The translations under genes were made by a program, and so were the position numbers. This document shows, one piece after another, positions 24,340-31,893 of a stretch of 48,382 bases of DNA. The notes beneath the pieces are model-generated. The model was not told the DNA's origin. It worked only from the letters and a program-made list of their open reading frames with translations, and made no database searches. This DNA is from Lachnospiraceae bacterium (GTDB taxonomy: Bacteria > Bacillota > Clostridia > Lachnospirales > Lachnospiraceae): the NCBI GenBank assembly GCA_017468395.1, contig JAFUIR010000003.1, forward strand, positions 1 to 48,382, given 5' to 3'. Each line of letters begins with the position of its first letter. Position 1 is the stretch's first letter.

Positions 24340-25800
24340 ATGGCGAGAGAAAAAAAGAAAAAAGAAAATCCCGTTTTGGGTGCTCTGAAAAAAATCGGAA
24401 GTTTCTTTAAAGACTTCGGAGAAGCTGTTGCCAAAGGTGACATCTGGGTAAAAGCATCCTTACTTGTAGCGGGAGCGGGTTATATCCGCAGGAAACAGGT
24501 AGTAAAGGGAATTTTGGTGACATTGCTGGAGGTTGGTCTGGTGCTGTATACCGTATTAATCGGATTCCCTTATCTGGCAAAATTCGGAACACTCGGAACG
24601 GTCCGCAGAGGAGCGCCGGTTTATAATCCGGTAACCATGAAAAACGAAGTACCCGACTATGATAACTCCCTGCTGATTCTTTTGTTTGGAGTTATCAGTA
24701 TAAGTGCCCTGGTTGTAGGAATTTTGCTTTGGATGTGGAACGTGGTTGGTTCTTACCGTGTGCAGAAACTGGCAGAGAGCGGAAAACGGTTAAATACATT
24801 CCGTCAAGACCTGCATGAGATGTTTAACAAGAAGTTTTATATTACACTGTTGTTTTTGCCCATTGCCGGCATTGTAATTTTCAATATTATGCCTCTGATA
24901 GTTATGATTTGTGTTGCGTTCACCAATTATGACCAGACACATATGCCGCCTACGGAGTTGTTTACATGGACAGGACTTGCGAACTTTAAAAATTTGTTCT
25001 CAACAGGGGGACTGACATCTACTTTCGGATATACATTCAGTAAGATTTTGTCATGGACAATTATATGGGCTGTCAGCGCAACGGTTACCACATACTTTGG
25101 CGGAATTTTGCTGGCGCTGATGATTAACAGCAAATATACAAAAATGAAAAAAATGTGGAGATCTTTGTTTGTGGCAGCGATTTCCATTCCCCAGTTCGTA
25201 ACACTGCTTTTACTTAGAAACTTTTTCTCAGACATCGGTATTCTCAACAATATGTTGACGGAAATAGGTTTTACAGGATTTTTGCAGGATGTAGGACTTA
25301 TTACCACAGATTACATTCCGTTCCTGTCTGACCCTGTGTGGGCAAAAGTTACCATCATTGTGATTAACATCTGGGTTGGTGTGCCTTATCTGATGCTTAT
25401 TGCTACAGGCGTATTGATGAATATACCTGAAGACATTAAAGAAAGTGCCAGAATTGACGGTGCAAACGCATTCCAGATTTTCAGAAAAATTACTATGCCT
25501 TATATGTTGTTTGTAACAGGTCCTTATCTTGTGACACAGTTCGTACAAAATATCAATAACTTTAACGTTATTTACCTTTTGACACAGGATATTTACACCA
25601 CAATGGACCAGAAACTGGCAGCATCAAACGGTAAAGAAGTTGACCTTCTTGTTACATGGCTGTACCGTTTGACCAGTGAAGCCTATAACTACAAAATGGC
25701 TTCCGTTATCGGTATTTGCGTATTCGTAATTTGTGCGGTGTTTACACTGGTGGCATTTAACACCATGATTAAAGGCGATAAGGAGGAGAGTTTCCAATAA
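24340..25800 (+). CDS. Sugar ABC transporter permease (MalF-like)
   Basis: The 486-residue protein has many hydrophobic helices. The EAA loop for the ATPase contact is visible late in the protein (I-P-E-D-I-K-E-S-A-R-I-D-G-A-N, about residues 363-377). The first 150 residues form an extra N-terminal portion with a charged Lys-rich start and two or three helices, longer than typical 290-residue MalF-type proteins but common in Clostridia. It pairs with the next gene, whose start overlaps its stop (TAATG). It would form the channel for the oligosaccharide bound by the upstream lipoprotein. Confidence 0.93.
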   Translation: MAREKKKKENPVLGALKKIGSFFKDFGEAVAKGDIWVKASLLVAGAGYIRRKQVVKGILVTLLEVGLVLYTVLIGFPYLAKFGTLGTVRRGAPVYNPVTMKNEVPDYDNSLLILLFGVISISALVVGILLWMWNVVGSYRVQKLAESGKRLNTFRQDLHEMFNKKFYITLLFLPIAGIVIFNIMPLIVMICVAFTNYDQTHMPPTELFTWTGLANFKNLFSTGGLTSTFGYTFSKILSWTIIWAVSATVTTYFGGILLALMINSKYTKMKKMWRSLFVAAISIPQFVTLLLLRNFFSDIGILNNMLTEIGFTGFLQDVGLITTDYIPFLSDPVWAKVTIIVINIWVGVPYLMLIATGVLMNIPEDIKESARIDGANAFQIFRKITMPYMLFVTGPYLVTQFVQNINNFNVIYLLTQDIYTTMDQKLAASNGKEVDLLVTWLYRLTSEAYNYKMASVIGICVFVICAVFTLVAFNTMIKGDKEESFQ

Positions 25801-26648
25801 TGAGTAGAAAAAAAGTTATTAATACAATATTACTGAACGGGACTCTGGCGGTGTTGGCTGTAGTTTGGCTTGTGCCCATCGTATGGCTGTTTGTGACTTC
25901 CTTGAGCGGTTATGACGGAATGAACACTCACCGTTTCTTTCCGGAGACATTTACTTTAAGAAACTATACAAGGATTTTATTTGAGCCGGATACGGTTGCG
26001 CAGTTCCCTGCATGGTTCAAAAACACATTTTTAATTGCGATATTTACCTGCCTTATCTCCAGTAGTTTTGTGCTGATGGTAAGTTATGCCATGAGTTGTA
26101 TGAGATTCCCCGGCAGAAAAGGACTGATGAATGCAGCGGTTATGTTGCAGTTGTTCCCCGGATTTTTATCTATGATAGCTATTTATTTTATCTTAAAATC
26201 CGTAAACCTTACTAACAGCCATATCGGAATGGTGCTTGTATATTCCGGTGGTGCCGGTTTGGGCTATCTGGTTGCCAAGGGATTTTTTGATACGATTCCT
26301 TCATCCCTAAGAGAGGCGGCATATATCGAAGGAGCATCAGAGGCAAGAACGTTTATGACCATTGTATTACCCCTGTCACGACCTATTATCGTGTACACGG
26401 TTATCAGTTCCTTCCTTGCACCTTGGACGGATTTCGTTTTTGCAAAGATTATTTTGAACAGTGGTATTTCCACAGACTGGACGGTGGCGATTGGTCTGTA
26501 CAATATGCTGAATAGAACCTTGATACCCACATACTTCTCAAGATTCTGTGCAGGTGGTGTACTGGTAGGTATTCCTATTTCCATCCTGTTTATCATTATG
26601 CAGAAGTTCTATGTCGAAGGTATCACAGGAGGATCAGTCAAAGGTTAG
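25800..26648 (+). CDS. Sugar ABC transporter permease (MalG-like)
   Basis: The 282-residue protein has about six membrane helices and the EAA loop I-P-S-S-L-R-E-A-A-Y-I-E-G-A-S near residues 165-180. It ends in G-I-T-G-G-S-V-K-G, the family's usual tail. The codons for that tail and its stop are repeated 51 bases downstream with only synonymous changes, suggesting recombination with a paralogue or a tandem duplication. It completes the binding-protein/permease set. Confidence 0.93.
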   Translation: MSRKKVINTILLNGTLAVLAVVWLVPIVWLFVTSLSGYDGMNTHRFFPETFTLRNYTRILFEPDTVAQFPAWFKNTFLIAIFTCLISSSFVLMVSYAMSCMRFPGRKGLMNAAVMLQLFPGFLSMIAIYFILKSVNLTNSHIGMVLVYSGGAGLGYLVAKGFFDTIPSSLREAAYIEGASEARTFMTIVLPLSRPIIVYTVISSFLAPWTDFVFAKIILNSGISTDWTVAIGLYNMLNRTLIPTYFSRFCAGGVLVGIPISILFIIMQKFYVEGITGGSVKG

Positions 26649-26699
26649 AGACAGTGAATGTGATACCTCGGTATCACAGGCGGATCAGTCAAAGGCTAA
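26619..26699 (+). repeat. Duplicated 3' end of the permease gene
   Basis: The 30 bases 26619-26648 (codons for G-I-T-G-G-S-V-K-G and TAG) recur at 26670-26699 with three differences, all synonymous (GGA/GGC, GGT/GGC, TAG/TAA). The offset is 51 bases, which keeps frame. The second copy also forms the right arm of a palindrome, GTGATACC-TC-GGTATCAC (26660-26677). Confidence 0.85.
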
Positions 26700-26709
26700 A
26701 ATGGCAAAA

Positions 26710-26790
26710 AGTTGTACTAAGGTGTCGTAAAACGCCACGTAAGTACAACTAGGTTTTGACAAGAAGAATGTCACTTGCGTGTCATTCTTC
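26710..26790 (+). repeat. Two strong hairpins in the leader of the next gene
   Basis: AGTTGTACT (26710-26718) pairs with AGTACAACT (26742-26750), extended inside by GTGTCGT with ACGCCAC (one mismatch). Then GAAGAATGTCAC (26763-26774), loop TTGC, GTGTCATTCTTC (26779-26790) with one mismatch. The first is followed by AGGTTTTG and could be a weak terminator. Both may affect mRNA stability between the permease and downstream genes. Confidence 0.6.
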
Positions 26791-26832
26791 ACAAATAATC
26801 AAATAATTAAACAATTTGAGGAGAATGAAAAA

Positions 26833-28686
26833 ATGGATAAGTTTGTTGTAAACATTATTCACCGTCCTGAGATGGTTCCCGAGTATGCGGAAAAAGTAAC
26901 AGGTCACGGTAAAGAAGAGGATATTGGAAGAAAGGCGCTGCTGACAGAGTCTTTGGATATCTTCAAATTCCAGCAGGAGACTGCGCACAAAAATGGTCTG
27001 AAAACTACAATTCAGATGACTTATGCCAGTCTTTTTAATGAGGAGGCTATCAGCCTTGCAAAAGAACATCACGAAAAATACGGCGATGAAATCGCTCTTT
27101 CCCTGCTGGGGCTGCCCTGTACAGAATTCCGCGAGAAATATAAAACCAAAGACTTCTGTATTTGGATGTTCTCCATGGAAGATAAGAAGTCTATCGTAGA
27201 CGATGTATTTGGTAAGTTCCATGAGATTTTCGGATTTTATCCCGAATCAACAGGTTCTTACTACATGGATGCAGAACTGATTAATTACATCAAAGAAAAA
27301 TATCCTATGGTAAAATGTGCGGTTGCTACCTGTTGGGAGGAAGGCCCGAAAGCATATCATACATGTAACAACTCCTGGTACACCTTTATGGATGGCGGTC
27401 CTTGGAACCCTTGGATTCCTTCCAAGGCTAACGTACATGCACCTGCGGCAAACGAAGCGGAGGATTCCGGTATTGTAGCAATTCCTCATCTTTCCAGAGA
27501 CTTGCTTGCATGTTATGACGGTAACGGTTCCAACTTTGGTACACATCCCCAGAACGTACTTCGAGGTATGATTTACGACACTTCCACATGGGAGTATCCT
27601 TACTTGTACAATCTGGTGGACCAGTACCGTTCTTTGGAAAAATATAATAACGGTTATGCTTACAACATGATGTTTGTAGGTCCCGGCTGGCTGAACAAAA
27701 TGGGTCGCTGGGAGGCACCTTATGAACTTTTGAAAAAATCCTATGAAGATGGTATGGCATATTACGGCGAATTGAAAAAAGAAGGTAAGCTGGATGATAT
27801 GACCATGGCAGAATTTGCGGATTACTATCGTGAAAAGAAAACTTACACAGAGCCGGAATGTGCTCTTTGGAGAGATATTTTGTATGGTTCCGACAAGCAG
27901 CTTTTCTGGTACTGCGACCCTTACATGAGAGCATGCGTGAATATGGATCAGGGCGGTGCAATTGTTGACCTTCGTCCTTATGCGGCAAAACTGGAATGGC
28001 CTGTAGGTATCGGCACACCTCACGTAACAGATGCTTCTTATCCTTTCCTGATTCAGGAAAAATATCGTGCAGGCTACTTCACACACTATGCCGGTGAAGG
28101 TACGGTAAGAAGCGCAAAACTTACTTACAACGGAGAAGAAGTTGACCTTTGCCTGTGCAGAACAAGCGCAGCATTCTCCGAAGAAGTAATGGAAGAGGGC
28201 AAAAAGAAGAGAATTCTTACTTTGAAGCCTGTGGATATCGAATTTGCAGATTTGACTGTAAAATTGCAGACAAGAGTAATTTTTGCTGAGGGAAGTTCCG
28301 ACATCGAAATCGAAAGAACTGTTCTTTCCATGAGCAATCCTGATGCAAAAGTGGAACTGAATGAGTATATCGTGGCTTGCTACGGCACAACAGAGTACAC
28401 AGAGGATATGACTTCCTTGACGCTCGGATGGGTGAAAGGTTCTGAAGAACAGAAGATTCCTTATGAATACAAATGCCGTGAACTTGAGAAGACCGGAGCA
28501 GACAGTGTTTACGCTATCGTTCCTCCCATCAAGACAAAGGTTACTATGACTGCAAGCAATAAAGAAGCAAAAGGATATGTGAAAGAAGGTTATGCATTCT
28601 CACCTATGTTCACATTAGGCTATACAACAACTCTCTCAGATAAGGAGGTATTTTCAACATGGCTCAAGCTCGCAAGGGAAAATTAA
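26833..28686 (+). CDS. Large uncharacterised protein, possible carbohydrate-active enzyme
   Basis: I choose the ATG at 26833 because GAGGAG lies 9 bases before it. The frame opens 18 codons earlier inside a hairpin. The 617-residue protein has no signal peptide and is probably cytoplasmic. Residues about 1-330 look like a (beta/alpha) barrel of the polysaccharide-deacetylase/GH57-like kind, rich in aromatic and His/Asp/Glu motifs (G-S-Y-Y-M-D-A-E, D-G-G-P-W-N-P-W, A-I-P-H-L-S-R-D). The remainder is beta-rich (about 380-600). I cannot name a family. Position between sugar permeases and a galactanase makes glycan processing the best inference. Its last 28 bases overlap the next gene in another frame. 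Confidence 0.6.
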   Translation: MDKFVVNIIHRPEMVPEYAEKVTGHGKEEDIGRKALLTESLDIFKFQQETAHKNGLKTTIQMTYASLFNEEAISLAKEHHEKYGDEIALSLLGLPCTEFREKYKTKDFCIWMFSMEDKKSIVDDVFGKFHEIFGFYPESTGSYYMDAELINYIKEKYPMVKCAVATCWEEGPKAYHTCNNSWYTFMDGGPWNPWIPSKANVHAPAANEAEDSGIVAIPHLSRDLLACYDGNGSNFGTHPQNVLRGMIYDTSTWEYPYLYNLVDQYRSLEKYNNGYAYNMMFVGPGWLNKMGRWEAPYELLKKSYEDGMAYYGELKKEGKLDDMTMAEFADYYREKKTYTEPECALWRDILYGSDKQLFWYCDPYMRACVNMDQGGAIVDLRPYAAKLEWPVGIGTPHVTDASYPFLIQEKYRAGYFTHYAGEGTVRSAKLTYNGEEVDLCLCRTSAAFSEEVMEEGKKKRILTLKPVDIEFADLTVKLQTRVIFAEGSSDIEIERTVLSMSNPDAKVELNEYIVACYGTTEYTEDMTSLTLGWVKGSEEQKIPYEYKCRELEKTGADSVYAIVPPIKTKVTMTASNKEAKGYVKEGYAFSPMFTLGYTTTLSDKEVFSTWLKLAREN

Positions 28687-28874
28687 ACTACAGATGCCCC
28701 TCCTGTTTTATGAGGGACTTGGACATTGATATGTTCTTTGACACAGACAAACAGGAATACTATTGCTTACGTTGCCAGTATACCGGAACAGAAAAAGACG
28801 TTTTGGAGAAAAACGAAATGATCCGTTTCCGTTACCGTGCAATGAGTAAGAGATATGAAAATTTTGATGTCTAA
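28659..28874 (+). CDS. Small zinc-ribbon protein
   Basis: The 71-residue protein starts inside the end of the preceding gene, with its own AAGGAGG about 12 bases before the ATG. It has C-P-S-C (residues about 13-16) and C-L-R-C (about 36-39), a four-cysteine zinc ribbon, with a basic N-terminus and a charged helical tail. Such proteins usually bind nucleic acid or protein. Its overlap with the upstream gene suggests co-translation, but the functional link is unknown. Confidence 0.7.
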   Translation: MAQARKGKLNYRCPSCFMRDLDIDMFFDTDKQEYYCLRCQYTGTEKDVLEKNEMIRFRYRAMSKRYENFDV

Positions 28875-28885
28875 ATAGAGACTGG

Positions 28886-28929
28886 CGGGAAGTTACAGAT
28901 GGTTTGCGGTATGTGGCTTCCCGTTTTTT
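28886..28929 (+). terminator. Rho-independent terminator
   Basis: CGGGAAG (28886-28892) pairs with CTTCCCG (28917-28923) across a 24-base loop, followed by TTTTTT. Confidence 0.75.
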
Positions 28930-28979
28930 GTTATGACGGTAAAAAATGTTTGGCAGGAAAAAATCAGGAGAGAAGAAAA

Positions 28980-30086
28980 ATGAGTAAATTTATTAAAGGT
29001 ATGGATATTTCCACTCTTCTCGAAGTGGAAAAATGCGGTGGTAAATTTTATAATGACAAAGTACAGGGCGATGCTTTGGAAATTTTGAAAACTTATGGGG
29101 CTAATGCGGTACGATTGCGTCTGTGGCACAATCCCTATGCAGAAGACGGAACACCTTACGGTGCGGGAACGAACGATTTGGATACGACCATTGAACTGGC
29201 AAAAAGGGCATTACAGGCAGGAATGGACTTTTTGCTTGACATTCATTACAGCGATTTCTGGACGGACCCCGGTAAACAGTTTATTCCCAAGGCATGGAAA
29301 AACTATTCCGTAGAAGAATTGGAACAGGCTATGTTTGATTACACAAAATCGGTAATGGAAAAACTTCGCGAAAAAGAGGTATTCCCTACCATGGTGCAGG
29401 TGGGAAATGAACTTTCAAACGGTATGTTATGGCCTTACGGACAAGTTCCAAAGTATGATAATCTGGCAAAATTCGTCAGCGCCGGTATCCGCGGTGTGAG
29501 AGCGGTGGATAAGGAAATTCCTATTATGATTCATTTGGACAACGGTGGAAATAATGAGTTGTATCGCCGCTGGTTTGATGAATATATGAAACGTGGCGAA
29601 GATTTTCAGGTAATCGGACTTTCCTATTATCCTTTCTGGCACGGTACTTTGCAGAGTTTAGAGGACAATATGAAAGATATTGCCCAGCGCTACGGTAAAG
29701 ATTTGATTGTGGCAGAGGTTTCTATGGGATATACAATGGAGGACTATGCTGCTTATGAAAAACTAAGTCCCGAGGAAAGAAAAGGCTATGCTACCAGAGC
29801 GGCTTTGGTGGAAAAAATTGAGTATCCTATGACTAAACAGGGACAGTGTGACTTTATGGAAGATTTCATGAACCGTGTGAAAAACATTCCGGGCGGTAAG
29901 GGTAAAGGTTTCTATTATTGGGAACCTGCATGGATTCCCGTGCCCGGCAGCGGATGGGCAACACCGGAATCCTTAGAGTACATTCAGGACAAGGGACCTT
30001 GCGGTAATGAATGGGCAAATCAGGCCTTGTTCGACTATGATGGAAATGCCCTTCCGGCATTAAAAACTATCAGAGACTTTGAATAA
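28980..30086 (+). CDS. Arabinogalactan endo-beta-1,4-galactanase (GH53)
   Basis: The start is the ATG at 28980 (AGGAGAG upstream), giving 368 residues. GH53 marks are clear: G-M-D-I-S-T-L near the start, V-R-L-R-L-W-H-N-P, H-Y-S-D-F-W-T-D-P, the acid/base E144 in Q-V-G-N-E-L, Y-Y-P-F-W-H-G-T-L, and the nucleophile E246 in V-A-E-V-S. The enzyme cuts beta-1,4-galactan. No signal peptide is present, so it should act on oligosaccharides after import, matching the transporter upstream. A terminator just before it means it needs read-through or its own promoter. Confidence 0.93.
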   Translation: MSKFIKGMDISTLLEVEKCGGKFYNDKVQGDALEILKTYGANAVRLRLWHNPYAEDGTPYGAGTNDLDTTIELAKRALQAGMDFLLDIHYSDFWTDPGKQFIPKAWKNYSVEELEQAMFDYTKSVMEKLREKEVFPTMVQVGNELSNGMLWPYGQVPKYDNLAKFVSAGIRGVRAVDKEIPIMIHLDNGGNNELYRRWFDEYMKRGEDFQVIGLSYYPFWHGTLQSLEDNMKDIAQRYGKDLIVAEVSMGYTMEDYAAYEKLSPEERKGYATRAALVEKIEYPMTKQGQCDFMEDFMNRVKNIPGGKGKGFYYWEPAWIPVPGSGWATPESLEYIQDKGPCGNEWANQALFDYDGNALPALKTIRDFE

Positions 30087-30099
30087 GAAAGGCTGTTTT

Positions 30100-31728
30100 A
30101 TGAAAAAAAGATGGATTTCTTTGTGGTGTATTATGAGCATGATTTTGTCTTTGACCGGTTGCAACGCAAAGACCGGCAGTCTTACAGCAAATGTACCGGA
30201 CGATAAATACCGTACGTTTTATGAGGTTTTTGTGTATTCCTTTTATGACGGTAACGGGGATGGTATCGGTGATTTAGAGGGGCTTACCCGGAAACTGGAT
30301 TATATTAATGACGGTAATGCCAAAACAACTGACGATTTGGGATGTAACGGTATATGGCTGATGCCCATTATGCCTGCTACAACCTATCATAAATATGATG
30401 TTACGGATTACATGGCTATTGACCCGCAGTACGGAACTATGGAGGATTTTGAGACCTTTATGGCAGCTTGTAAGGAGCGGGACATTCATGTACTCATTGA
30501 TTTGGTGATCAACCATACCTCATCAAAGCATAAGTGGTTTGTGGAGGCAAGTAATTATTTGGCTTCCATAGGGGAAGGGGAGCCGGATGTATCGGAGTGC
30601 CCCTATGTGGATTATTATCATTTTTCCAAGGAAGTGTCCGGCGGTGCATGGTATCAGGTACCGGGCGCTAGCGGGTGGTATTATGAGGCACCTTTTTGGA
30701 GCGGAATGCCGGATTTGAATTTGGAAAGTGAGGCTGTGCGGAAAGAAATTGCTGACATTACCCGGTTTTGGCTGGATAAGGGTGTTGCAGGTTTTCGTTT
30801 GGATGCGGTCAAAGAATACGTGACCGGCAGTGTGGAAAGCAATGTGGAGATTTTGACGTGGCTTAACGATACAGTAAAGGCACAAAATCCGGACTGTTAT
30901 GTAGTGGCAGAAGTGTGGGAGCCGGAAAGCACTTATGCCATGTATTATGCAAGTGGTATCGACAGTTGTTTTAACTTCCGCTTTGCAAATCAAACAGGTA
31001 CCATTGCTTCGGTATTAAACCGGAAGGGCTCGGCTGACGCTTCAAGTTACGGAAGTGCCATTGCGCAACTGCCGGATACATATTCCCGGTACGGCAGTCA
31101 GTGGATAGATGCACCTTTTTATACAAACCATGATATGGGAAGAAGTGCAGGCTATTATGCAGGTGAGGGCAGTGAAGAAAAGACCAAGATGGCGCAGGCC
31201 ATGAATCTGCTTATGGGTGGCAATGTATTTCTTTATTATGGGGAAGAACTGGGAATGAAAGGTTCGGGAATTGATGAAAATAAGCGTGCCCCCATGTACT
31301 GGTCGGAAGACAAAACGGCAGAGGGAATGTGCCGGGGACCTTTAGATATGGAGAATGTACAAATGAAATTCCCCAGTCTGGAAGTACAACAGGCTGATGA
31401 AAAGTCTGTTTACAACTATGTAAAACAGGTTATCGGGATTCGTAATGCTTTTCCGGCGATTGCCAGAGGTGAAGTAACATTTTTGGAAAACGTTTCCGAT
31501 GAAAATGTGTGTGTCCTTAAGAAAACATACAAAGAAGAGGAGATTTTGCTGATTTACAATATTTCCGGCGAGATGCAAGTGTTGGATGGTACAGCCCTTG
31601 GGATGGGAGAAAAAAATCTTTCCCGGTGCAAACCGGCAGCGGCTTTGTATACGGGAGAAGAAAAGTATGAAAAGAGTGGAAGCGAAATAAGACTTCCGGC
31701 GTACAGTGTTTTGGTGTATGCCAAATAA
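30100..31728 (+). CDS. Alpha-amylase family (GH13) lipoprotein
   Basis: The start is the ATG at 30100 with AAAGG 7 bases upstream (542 aa). A lipoprotein signal ends L-T-G-C with lipidated C21, so the enzyme sits on the outer face of the membrane. GH13 regions are intact: D-L-V-I-N-H-T, the nucleophile D235 in G-F-R-L-D-A-V-K, the acid/base E271 in V-A-E-V-W-E, and D345 in N-H-D-M. The opening Y-E-V-F-V-Y-S-F-Y-D-G-N-G-D-G-I-G-D-L matches the oligo-1,6-glucosidase/alpha-amylase subfamilies. It would hydrolyse alpha-glucans at the surface, hinting that the cognate transporter may carry maltodextrins as well as or instead of galacto-oligosaccharides. Confidence 0.92.
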   Translation: MKKRWISLWCIMSMILSLTGCNAKTGSLTANVPDDKYRTFYEVFVYSFYDGNGDGIGDLEGLTRKLDYINDGNAKTTDDLGCNGIWLMPIMPATTYHKYDVTDYMAIDPQYGTMEDFETFMAACKERDIHVLIDLVINHTSSKHKWFVEASNYLASIGEGEPDVSECPYVDYYHFSKEVSGGAWYQVPGASGWYYEAPFWSGMPDLNLESEAVRKEIADITRFWLDKGVAGFRLDAVKEYVTGSVESNVEILTWLNDTVKAQNPDCYVVAEVWEPESTYAMYYASGIDSCFNFRFANQTGTIASVLNRKGSADASSYGSAIAQLPDTYSRYGSQWIDAPFYTNHDMGRSAGYYAGEGSEEKTKMAQAMNLLMGGNVFLYYGEELGMKGSGIDENKRAPMYWSEDKTAEGMCRGPLDMENVQMKFPSLEVQQADEKSVYNYVKQVIGIRNAFPAIARGEVTFLENVSDENVCVLKKTYKEEEILLIYNISGEMQVLDGTALGMGEKNLSRCKPAAALYTGEEKYEKSGSEIRLPAYSVLVYAK

Positions 31729-31779
31729 AGAGATGATGACCGGCACATATACGCCTAATGTATAATGCGCAAAAATCAA

Positions 31780-31805
31780 AAGCCTCGCAGTTTCCTGCGA
31801 GGCTT
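31780..31805 (-). terminator. Terminator between convergent genes
   Basis: AAGCCTCGCA (31780-31789) pairs with TGCGAGGCTT (31796-31805). On the minus strand it is followed by TTTTGATTTTT, so it best fits the end of the minus-strand gene, but it can stop the plus-strand transcript as well. A second small hairpin, CCTTAAC-TCTC-GTTAAGG, lies at 31843-31860. Confidence 0.8.
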
Positions 31806-31893
31806 CCGATTGTGTAAAAGGGGAATTTTTGCTATATAGCACCCTTAACTCTCGTTAAGGTACTTTTAATATACAACATTTTTCGTCATTTGT

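Noticed and set aside
26779-26832. Upstream start of the 617-aa protein
   Set aside because: The ATG at 26779 lies in the right arm of a stable hairpin and has no ribosome binding site, whereas the ATG at 26833 has GAGGAG at 9 bases.
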